This document shows, one piece after another, positions 5,115 to 10,539 of a stretch of DNA of 10,539 bases. The notes below the pieces were generated by a model, which saw nothing but the letters and a program-made list of their open reading frames with translations, was not told the DNA's origin and searched no databases. Origin of the DNA: Chloroflexota bacterium (GTDB taxonomy: Bacteria; Chloroflexota; Anaerolineae; JACRMK01); the NCBI GenBank assembly GCA_016200765.1, contig JACQEC010000306.1, positions 1 through 10,539 of the forward strand, in the 5' to 3' direction. Position 1 is the stretch's first letter; every line of letters starts with the position of its first letter. Made by a program: the position numbers and the translations under genes.

Positions 5115-5140
5115 CCGATGAGCAACTTGTAGTTTTCGTG

Positions 5141-5283
5141 TTCACCACCGAGAGCGCCGAATCCATTTTTGATTTCAGATTGTAGATTTTTGAATGTCCC
5201 CGTCTGAAGTTGAGGGGATTGCCAATCTAAAATCTCAAATCTAAAATACACATCTCGGCGTGCTCTGCGCTCTCGGCGGTGAA
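5141..5283. repeat. 143-bp nested foldback element (MITE-like)
   Basis: The whole intergenic stretch folds on itself. The outer arms 5141-5157 (TTCACCACCGAGAGCGC) and 5267-5283 are inverted repeats with 16 of 17 matches. The inner AT-rich arms 5165-5188 and 5224-5247 match 21 of 24. The centre has TCCCC/GGGGA (5197-5201/5214-5218). The flanks TAGTTTT (5130-5136) and AAACTA (5282-5287) may extend the symmetry. The AT-rich inner arms contrast with the GC-rich neighbours. It has no coding capacity. The GAGAGCGC/CTCGGCGGTGAA ends look like a dispersed-repeat type I recall from environmental genomes. Confidence 0.75.
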
Positions 5284-5302
5284 ACTATAGCCCTACCCGA
5301 AA

Positions 5303-6445
5303 GTGTTCGTTACACGAAGGAGAGCAAGCCCCCTGAACCTCTATCGTCATCTGGTCGAAACCAACAGCGCGAGTATCGAAGACAGCTGGCATCGCCGAGA
5401 GACGCTGGTCACGCACGAGAAGCGGCTGACCATTCTCGGCTATCCGTTCCACCTGCGCACCAATGCCGCCGGCGTCATCGCGCTGGGCGAGATCAGCGAG
5501 CGGCGCTTCAGCCGGTGCGCGCCCGTGCCGGACGCGCGCGAGGGGCAGATTGACCTGTTCGTGACGGGCGAGGGCGCAGGGGACGAGTTGGCGCTGTTGG
5601 AGATGGAAAAGCAGTTCCAGACCGTCGCCAGCGGCAGTCGCGGCGTGATTCATCTGGGGCGCTGGGGCAGTATCTTCGCCGACTGGAGCCAGCCGTCGGC
5701 GTTTGGCTTCATCGCGCCCGCCCTGCTGAAGCACCCGGCGGTCGCCAGCCGGCACTGCCTCGACACGTTCATGCTGATCGCCCTCCTGCGCAACCCGCTC
5801 GGCCTCCTGCACGCCTCCGGGCTGATGAAGGACGACCGCGCGGTGCTGTTGATCGGCCCGCACGGCACCGGCAAATCTACGACCGCGCTCCATCTGATTC
5901 GCGCGGGCTACCGGCTGATCTCGGACACGCTGATCTTCGCGCGGCGCGCAGGGCAGCCGCAAGGGACTGCCCCTACCACAGCGCAGGGCAGTCACAAGGG
6001 ACTGCCCCTACCACAGGCGGGCGGAGAGGAGATCGAGTTGAGCGGCTACGGAGTCGGCGAGCTCAAACTGGCGCCGGGCGACCGCGCGCTCTTCGCCGAA
6101 CTGCCGCCCGACACGCCCGACCTCTCGCTGGATGGCCGCCGCAAGCCGATCTTCCAGTTGGGGCAACTGATGCCCGAGCGCGTCGAGACGGCGGCGGTCG
6201 CGCCGCGCTCCATCGCGCTGTGCCTGACGCGCCGCTCGCCCGATGGGCAGACGCGCCTCCTGCCGCTCGACGACGACATCACGCTCTACCAGATTATCCG
6301 CGACACCAGTTACCTCGACGAGCCGGAGGTGATGGCGCAGAACCTCGCGGTCATTCACGGGCTGATTCTGCGCTCGCGTAACTTCATCCTCGAATTGGGG
6401 CGCGACCCGGCGGAGATTGTACGGGCGTTGGCGGTGGAGCGTTGA
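5303..6445 (+). CDS. HprK-like P-loop serine kinase family protein
   Basis: Up to 380 residues. It resembles orphan HPr-kinase-like proteins: Walker A GPHGTGKST (185-193) preceded by LLHASGL (168-174) and AVLLIGP, and followed by GYRLISDTLIF (202-212), whose Asp matches the conserved ISD of HprK. No HPr or PTS gene is nearby, so an HPr substrate should not be assumed; such proteins also occur with peptide-modification genes. The N-terminal about 130 residues carry no motif I recognise. Residues about 215-238 come from two tandem palindromes inserted in frame. The start is uncertain: GTG 5303 has no Shine-Dalgarno, whereas GAAGGAG (5316-5322) points to CTG 5333, which would give 370 residues. 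The gene end overlaps a heptamer repeat. Confidence 0.75.
   Translation: MFVTRRRASPLNLYRHLVETNSASIEDSWHRRETLVTHEKRLTILGYPFHLRTNAAGVIALGEISERRFSRCAPVPDAREGQIDLFVTGEGAGDELALLEMEKQFQTVASGSRGVIHLGRWGSIFADWSQPSAFGFIAPALLKHPAVASRHCLDTFMLIALLRNPLGLLHASGLMKDDRAVLLIGPHGTGKSTTALHLIRAGYRLISDTLIFARRAGQPQGTAPTTAQGSHKGLPLPQAGGEEIELSGYGVGELKLAPGDRALFAELPPDTPDLSLDGRRKPIFQLGQLMPERVETAAVAPRSIALCLTRRSPDGQTRLLPLDDDITLYQIIRDTSYLDEPEVMAQNLAVIHGLILRSRNFILELGRDPAEIVRALAVER
5946..6015. repeat. Two tandem 35-bp palindromic units within the kinase gene
   Basis: Units 5946-5980 and 5981-6015 differ at only two bases (ccgc versus tcac). The second contains GGGCAGTC (5986-5993) paired with GACTGCCC (6000-6007) around loop acaagg. 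They are of the same type as 28-48. Because 35 is not a multiple of 3, the two copies are read in different frames (GQPQGTAPTTA then GSHKGLPLPQ) without a stop. Confidence 0.85.
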
Positions 6446-6475
6446 GCGTTGCGCGTTAAGCGTTGCGCGTTGAAG
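6441..6475. repeat. Heptanucleotide tandem repeat (5 units)
   Basis: GTTGAGC, GTTGCGC, GTTAAGC, GTTGCGC and GTTGAAG follow each other without gaps. The first unit holds the stop codon of the kinase gene (TGA 6443-6445). It is similar in style to short tandemly repeated heptamers known from cyanobacteria. Confidence 0.75.
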
Positions 6476-6503
6476 AACATTGGGGAGCGACGTTGGATGA
6501 GAA

Positions 6504-6615
6504 CGGCATCGGTTGGAAACCGACGCCTATTGTTATCAAACCGGCTGCGCCGGTTCGGCGCCCCAACCCGCGCAGCGGGTTTCCCACTGTAGGCGTCGGT
6601 TTCCAACCGATGCCG
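6504..6615. repeat. 112-bp foldback element with 26-bp perfect arms and two inner hairpins
   Basis: The left arm 6504-6529 (CGGCATCGGTTGGAAACCGA...) is the exact reverse complement of 6590-6615. Within it lie two tri-loop hairpins with 7-bp stems: AACCGGC-tgc-GCCGGTT (6539-6555) and AACCCGC-gca-GCGGGTT (6565-6581). Together they make a three-way cruciform or RNA. It lies between the kinase gene and the surface-protein promoter. No T-run follows, so it is not a standard terminator. Both strands are open in one frame (peptide of type IGWKPTP...GVGFQPMP), which I take as a by-product of the repeat. Confidence 0.85.
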
Positions 6616-6628
6616 CTTCTTCGGCCAT

Positions 6629-6657
6629 TTGACATCATGCGCGTGAGGATGTAGCAT
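6629..6657 (+). promoter_or_regulatory. Promoter of the surface-protein gene
   Basis: TTGACA (6629-6634, perfect -35) and TAGCAT (6652-6657, 4 of 6 for -10) are spaced by 17 bp. The predicted start near 6664 gives a leader of about 80 nt before ATG 6744. Confidence 0.55.
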
Positions 6658-6664
6658 ACGAGAC

Positions 6665-6696
6665 GCCGCGCGGCTCGTGCCCGCGAGCGGCGCGGC
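6665..6696 (+). promoter_or_regulatory. 5' leader hairpin
   Basis: GCCGCGC (6665-6671) pairs with GCGCGGC (6690-6696), and after one mismatch GCTCG (6673-6677) pairs with CGAGC (6684-6688). It would form right at the predicted 5' end of the surface-protein mRNA and may protect the message. The ribosome-binding site is not included. Confidence 0.45.
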
Positions 6697-6743
6697 AGTG
6701 TGCCAACATCGAACTCTTCCTGCCTCTACCATAGGAGCGCGCC

Positions 6744-8309
6744 ATGTCCACACAGCACTGGCTCTACCTCACGATCCGCAGACTGTCCTTCGCGGTCTGT
6801 GGGTTGCTTCTTGTCTGGCCGCAGGCGGCCACCGCGTACCCTGTCGCGCCAAGCCCCTTCGCAGCATCCTTGCCTGCTCTGCGCGCGCCGCAGAGTATCG
6901 TCGCCTTGCCCCATCCACCACCCGATGCGGCGCAGGTCTCAGCCGCTCTGCGCGGCGCGCCCCTCATGTTCGTCGAAAATGTCGGCCAGTTCGACGCCCA
7001 GGCGCGCTTTCTGGTGCGCGGCGCGCAGGGCGCCATCCACCTCGCGGACGATGGCCTGTGGTTCACCCTCGTGGAGCGAGCACAGCCCAATCCCTCGGCG
7101 CGCACTGCGCGGCCACCATCAGCACCGGCCACGGCGTCGCGTAAAGGCGTGCACCTTCGTCTGACGTTTGTGGGCGCCAACCCCCACCCGACGCTTGAAC
7201 CGTTTGCGCCGGTGGAAACAACCGTCTCGTTCTTCAAAGGCCACGATCCGTCGGGCTGGCACGCGGCGGTGCCGGTCTGGGGCGGTGTGCGCTACCGCGA
7301 CCTCTACCCCGGTCTTGATCTTGAGTTGAGCGGCGAGGGCGGGCGCCTTCAGCCGCGGCTGGTGGCGCATCCGGGCGCCGACCCCAGCGTCGTGCGTCTG
7401 CGCCTCGAGGGCGCCGAAATGATGCAGTTGGACGGTGAGCAGTTGCGGCTGACGACTGCGGTGGGCGCGTATGCACTGCCGCTCTTGGCGCTGGTGGACA
7501 CGGCGGGCGCGCCGCTAGAGACGAACAGTGCGGCGCGCATTGAGGGAACTGAAGTGGCGGTGCCCTTCGCGCGCCCACCGGCGATGGCCGCCCGCGCCGC
7601 CGCTCCAAGCAGTGGCACAGCTGACCTGCTCTATTCCACTTTCCTGGGCGGGAGCAGCGATGACTGGGGCTACGGCATCGCGGTGGACGCGAGCGGGGCG
7701 GCCTACGTAACAGGCTACACCTTTTCCAGCAATTTCCCGACCACCCCCGGTGCGTTCGATACCCGCTACAATGGGGACGGCGACGTCTTCGTGAGCAAGC
7801 TCAACGCGAGCGGCACGGCGCTGGTCTACTCCACCGTCCTGGGCGGGATCATCGGTTCTGAGTCTGGCCTCGCCATCGCGGTGGACGCGAGCGGGGCGGC
7901 CTACGTCACGGGCTACACCCGTTCCAGCGCTTTCCCGACCACGCCCGGCGCGTTCGATACCAGCTACAATGGGGGCCCCTACGACGCCTTCGTCACCAAA
8001 CTGAACGCCAGCGGCAGCGCACTGCTCTATTCCACCTTCTTAGGCGGGAGCAGCGATGACTATGGCTACGGCATCGCGGTGGACGTGAGCGGGGCGGCCT
8101 ACGTGACGGGCTACACCGCTTCCAGCGGTTTCCCGACCACGCCCGGCGCGTTCGATACCAGCTACAATGGCGGGTTTGACGTCTTCGTGACGAAACTGAA
8201 CGCCAGCGGCAGCACGCTGGTCTATTCCACCTTCCTGGGCGGGAGCAACGATGACTGGAGCCTCGGCATCGCGGTGGACGTGAGCGGGGCGGCCTACGTG
8301 ACGGGCTAA
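6744..8309 (+). CDS. Secreted SBBP-repeat protein, N-terminal part (frameshifted)
   Basis: 521 residues to a premature TAA. The start is fixed by AGGAG (6733-6737) 6 nt upstream. A signal peptide is evident: R12R13, hydrophobic LSFAVCGLLLVW, and likely cleavage after AATA (residue 31). Residues about 72-250 match the N-domain found ahead of SBBP repeats (DUF7948-like): FVENVGQFDAQARFLVRG, YPGLDLELSGEGGRLQPRLVAHPGADP. From residue 295 come SBBP (seven-bladed-propeller-type) repeats of 65-67 residues with LLYSTFLGGSSDD, GIAVDASGAAYVTGYT and FPTTPGAFDT cores: 295-359, 360-426, 427-491 and a fourth cut short. The frame breaks at about 8307. Compared with a normal 195-nt unit the fourth is 142 nt, a loss of 53 nt. 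The rest continues in the +1 frame (next entry). It likely acts outside the cell as an adhesion or carbohydrate/protein-binding surface protein; the function is inferred only. Confidence 0.9.
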   Translation: MSTQHWLYLTIRRLSFAVCGLLLVWPQAATAYPVAPSPFAASLPALRAPQSIVALPHPPPDAAQVSAALRGAPLMFVENVGQFDAQARFLVRGAQGAIHLADDGLWFTLVERAQPNPSARTARPPSAPATASRKGVHLRLTFVGANPHPTLEPFAPVETTVSFFKGHDPSGWHAAVPVWGGVRYRDLYPGLDLELSGEGGRLQPRLVAHPGADPSVVRLRLEGAEMMQLDGEQLRLTTAVGAYALPLLALVDTAGAPLETNSAARIEGTEVAVPFARPPAMAARAAAPSSGTADLLYSTFLGGSSDDWGYGIAVDASGAAYVTGYTFSSNFPTTPGAFDTRYNGDGDVFVSKLNASGTALVYSTVLGGIIGSESGLAIAVDASGAAYVTGYTRSSAFPTTPGAFDTSYNGGPYDAFVTKLNASGSALLYSTFLGGSSDDYGYGIAVDVSGAAYVTGYTASSGFPTTPGAFDTSYNGGFDVFVTKLNASGSTLVYSTFLGGSNDDWSLGIAVDVSGAAYVTG

Positions 8310-8928
8310 TGGAGGCTACGACGCCTTCGTGACCAAACTGAACCCTGACGGCAGCACGCTGGTCTATTCCACCTTCCTGGGCGGGAGCAGCAATGACTCT
8401 GGCACTGGCATCGCGGTGGACGCGAGCGGAGCAGCCTACGTGACGGGCGGCACCCTTTCCAGCGACTTCCCGACCACGCCCGGCGCGTTCGATACCGGCT
8501 TCAACGGGGGCTACGACGCCTTCGTGACCAAACTGAACCCTGACGGCAGCGCGCTGGTCTATTCCACCTTCCTGGGCGGGGGCGGCGATGAGGGGAGCCG
8601 CGGCATCGCGGTGGACGCGAGCGGGGCGGCCTACGTGACGGGCTACACCGGTTCCAGCGACTTCCCGACCACACCCGGCGCGTTCGACACCAGCTTCAAT
8701 GGGCCCACCTACGACGCCTCCGTGAGCCAGCTGAACGCCGCCGGCAGCACGCTAGTCTATTCCACCTTCCTGGGCGGGAGCAGCGATGACTGGGGCCTCG
8801 CCATCGCGGTGGACGCGAGCGGGGCGGCCTACGTGACGGGCTACACCGCTTCCAGCGCTTTCCCGACCACGCCCGGCGCGTTCGATACCAGCTACAACGG
8901 AAACTACGACGCCTTCGTGAGCAAGCTG
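7626..8928 (+). repeat. Tandem SBBP-encoding units (7 copies)
   Basis: Units begin at 7626, 7821, 8022, 8217, 8359, 8554 and 8752, with lengths 195, 201, 195, 142, 195, 198 and about 177 nt (last one to 8928). Cores such as TATTCCACCTTCCTGGGCGG and GCGGTGGACGCGAGCGGGGC are near-identical between units, showing recent homogenisation or expansion. The 142-nt unit carries the frameshift. Confidence 0.9.
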
Positions 8929-10539
8929 GCGATGGGCGGCATGACTTGTTACACGCTTGCCCTCGCGGTGAATCCGGCCGGCGCGGGCGCGATCACGTCC
9001 AGCCCATCCGGCAACTGCAACAGCGGCGCGGGCTACACAGCGGGCACGACCGTCGAGTTGACTGCCAGCCCCAATGCGGGTTACAGTTTTACCGATTGGA
9101 GCGGCGACGTGAACAGTTCGGCCAACCCGCTGATGCTCACCGTGACGGCGAACCTCTCGCTGACCGCCAGCTTCGTCCCGCTCCCTCTGCATCTGGTTAT
9201 CGGTGAGCTGCGCACCAACGGGCCGGGCGGCTCGGGCGATGAGTTTGTGGAGCTCTATAACCCGACAGGGACGACGATTAACATTGGCGGCTGGCAGATC
9301 GGCACCTCGACCAGTACGGGGATCACCAGCACCGTGCTGACCATCGCGAGCGACACGACGCTTGCGCCCAACCAGCATTTTCTGGCCGCGAGCAACGGCT
9401 ACGGCGGCACGGTTGCGCCCGATGTGCGCTTCAGCGCAGACATCGGCGACTCCTCCGGCATCGCGTTGTTCATGGCCGATGGGGTGACGATTGTGGATCA
9501 GGTCGGCATGAGCCTTGGTACCACTTACAAGGAGGGCACTAATCTTGCAACCTTGGTGGGCAATCTGGACCAAAGCTACGAACGCAAGGGCAGCGAGTGC
9601 GCCGACACAAACAACAACGCGGCTGATTACGCGGTGCTAACGCCGAGCGCGCCACAAAACTTGGCCAGCGCCCTGACGTCATGTATTCCGCCCACGCCGA
9701 CGGTGACGCCCACGCCCACGGCGACGCCGACTGCGACCAGCACGGCCACGCCAACCGCGACCAGCACGGCCACGCCGACCGCGACTAGCACGGCTACGCC
9801 GACGGATACGCCGACCGCGACGGCCATCCCGCCCCCTCAGCATCTGGTCGTCAGTGAACTGCGCACCAACGGGCCGGGCGGCTCGGCGGACGAGTTCGTG
9901 GAGTTGTTCAACCCGGCAACGACCGCGTTTGATATTGGCGGCTGGTTGATCAGAACCTCGACCAGTACGGGCATCACCAGCACCGTGCTGACCATCACCA
10001 GCGGGGTTGTATTACAGTCCGGCCAGCATTTCCTCGCCGCGAACAACGGCTACGGCGGCGCGGTTGCGCCCGATGTGCGCTTCAGCGCGAACATCTGCGA
10101 CTTCGCCGGCATCGCGTTGTTCATAGCCGATGGGCTGACGATTGTGGATCAGGTCGGCATGAGCGTCGGAACCACGTATAAGGAAGGCACTAATCTTCCA
10201 GCGTTGCTGGGCAATCTGGATCAAAGCTATGAGCGCAGGGGCAGTGAGTGCACCGACACGAACAACAATGCGACCGATTACGCGGTGCTGGCGCCGAGTG
10301 TGCCGCAGAACCTAGCCAGTGTTTTGACCCCATGTGTTGCGCCCACGCCGACTGTGACGCCCACGCCCACGAATACGCCAACCGCGACTAGCACGCCTAC
10401 GCCGACCGCGACCAGCACGGCTACACCAACGGCCACGCCGACCCCGACGGCCATCCCGCCCCCTCAGCATCTGGTCGTCAGTGAACTGCGCACCAACGGG
10501 CCGGGCGGCTCGGCGGACGAGTTCGTGGAGTTGTTCAAC
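8308..10539 (+). CDS. Continuation of the surface protein: SBBP, InlB-like and lamin-tail domains (3' part, runs off window)
   Basis: The frame is open from 8302 to the window end without a stop, in +1 relative to 6744-8309. I see no start codon with a Shine-Dalgarno (GTG 8329 is the first candidate), so I read it as the second half of one gene broken by a frameshift. In order: SBBP blades up to 8928; a divergent InlB-type repeat at 8941-9180 (AGAGAITSSPSG...AGYTAGTTVELTA...GYSFTDWSGDV...LTASF); lamin-tail domain 1 at 9190-9687 (ELRTNGPGGSGDEFVELYNP...IGGWQI); Thr-Pro linker 9688-9840; lamin-tail domain 2 at 9841-10338; linker 10339-10467; and the start of domain 3 from 10468. No anchor or sorting tail is visible because the gene is cut off. 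Together with the first part it would exceed 1,260 codons. Confidence 0.82.
9190..10539 (+). repeat. Tandem lamin-tail-domain modules with Thr-Pro linkers
   Basis: Modules start at CAT 9190, 9841 and 10468, spaced 651 and 627 nt. The third module is seen only in part: 10445-10539 is identical over 95 nt to 9818-9912. Each lamin-tail domain is followed by a linker rich in TPT and ATS. The first linker contains three 24-nt units (9721-9744, 9745-9768, 9769-9792) encoding ATPTATST. More copies may lie beyond the window. Confidence 0.88.

Noticed and set aside
5946..6015. Tandem 35-bp units considered as a CRISPR fragment
   Set aside because: There are only two units, adjacent with no spacer, internally palindromic and inside a coding gene; no cas genes are nearby.
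6463..6654. Short open frame IGWKPTP...GVGFQPMP in the foldback element
   Set aside because: It is encoded by the two arms of a perfect inverted repeat and is open on both strands; no ribosome-binding site was seen. It is most likely a by-product of the repeat.
8307..8332. TAATG overlap at the frameshift as a stop-restart site
   Set aside because: The ATG (8309-8311) opens a third frame that stops after a few codons (TGA 8330-8332) and does not lead into the downstream SBBP frame.
8752..9573. 273-codon minus-strand open frame opposite the surface-protein gene
   Set aside because: It is a shadow of repetitive GC-rich coding sequence; the sense frame has SBBP, InlB-like and lamin-tail domains across the same bases.
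9627..9827. Val/Ala/Gly-rich minus-strand open frame that looks like a hydrophobic membrane peptide
   Set aside because: It is the reverse reading of the Thr-Pro linker repeats, so the apparent hydrophobic pattern is a by-product.

Overview
The window looks like a GC-rich (by eye clearly above 60% G+C in genes) bacterial chromosome segment, most likely from the Chloroflexota (Anaerolineae/Caldilineae-like). The reasons are a giant secreted SBBP/lamin-tail-domain protein with Thr-Pro linkers, a DUF1028 protein with a peptidoglycan-binding tail, a DUF559 nuclease embedded in CCTCACCCCCC-type palindromes, and several families of intergenic palindromes of kinds common in that phylum. The assignment rests on recalled family traits and was not searched.

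Layout. 1-252: no gene; a REP-like hairpin and a multi-branched, possibly structured, GC-rich stretch. 253-326: tRNA-Val(GAC) on the minus strand, divergent from a DUF1028 gene (430-1293); both have extended -10 promoters. 1294-2222: a repeat-rich island holding a short antitoxin-like gene (1396-1740) and a DUF559 (Vsr-like) endonuclease gene (1745-2155), interleaved with three palindromic elements (A, B, C). B and C are about 125 bp with 23-bp terminal inverted repeats; they bracket the nuclease gene and are translated into the C-termini of both genes. 2236-2412: a perfect-consensus sigma-70 promoter, a 9-bp closing stem, a possible 20-codon leader ORF and an intrinsic terminator, just upstream of an ABC-F ATPase gene (2413-4203). 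This reads as an attenuated leader. 4195-5010 (minus): a sugar phosphate isomerase/epimerase, convergent with the ABC-F gene and overlapping it by 9 bp. 5011-5302: promoter, palindrome and a 143-bp foldback element. 5303-6445: an HprK-like P-loop kinase with two palindromes inserted in its coding frame. 6446-6743: heptamer repeats, a 112-bp foldback element with 26-bp perfect arms, then a promoter and hairpin leader. 6744-10539: a secreted protein with a DUF7948-like N-domain, seven SBBP blades, an InlB-like repeat and tandem lamin-tail domains. It is broken by a 2-nt frameshift at about 8308 and runs off the window.

No multi-gene pathway is evident; genes appear to be mostly single transcription units (tRNA, DUF1028, ABC-F, isomerase, kinase, surface protein). 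The most unusual theme is the density of palindromic elements: at least four unrelated families in 10 kb, three of them read in-frame inside four different proteins, with a DUF559 nuclease gene exactly filling the space between two copies of one family.
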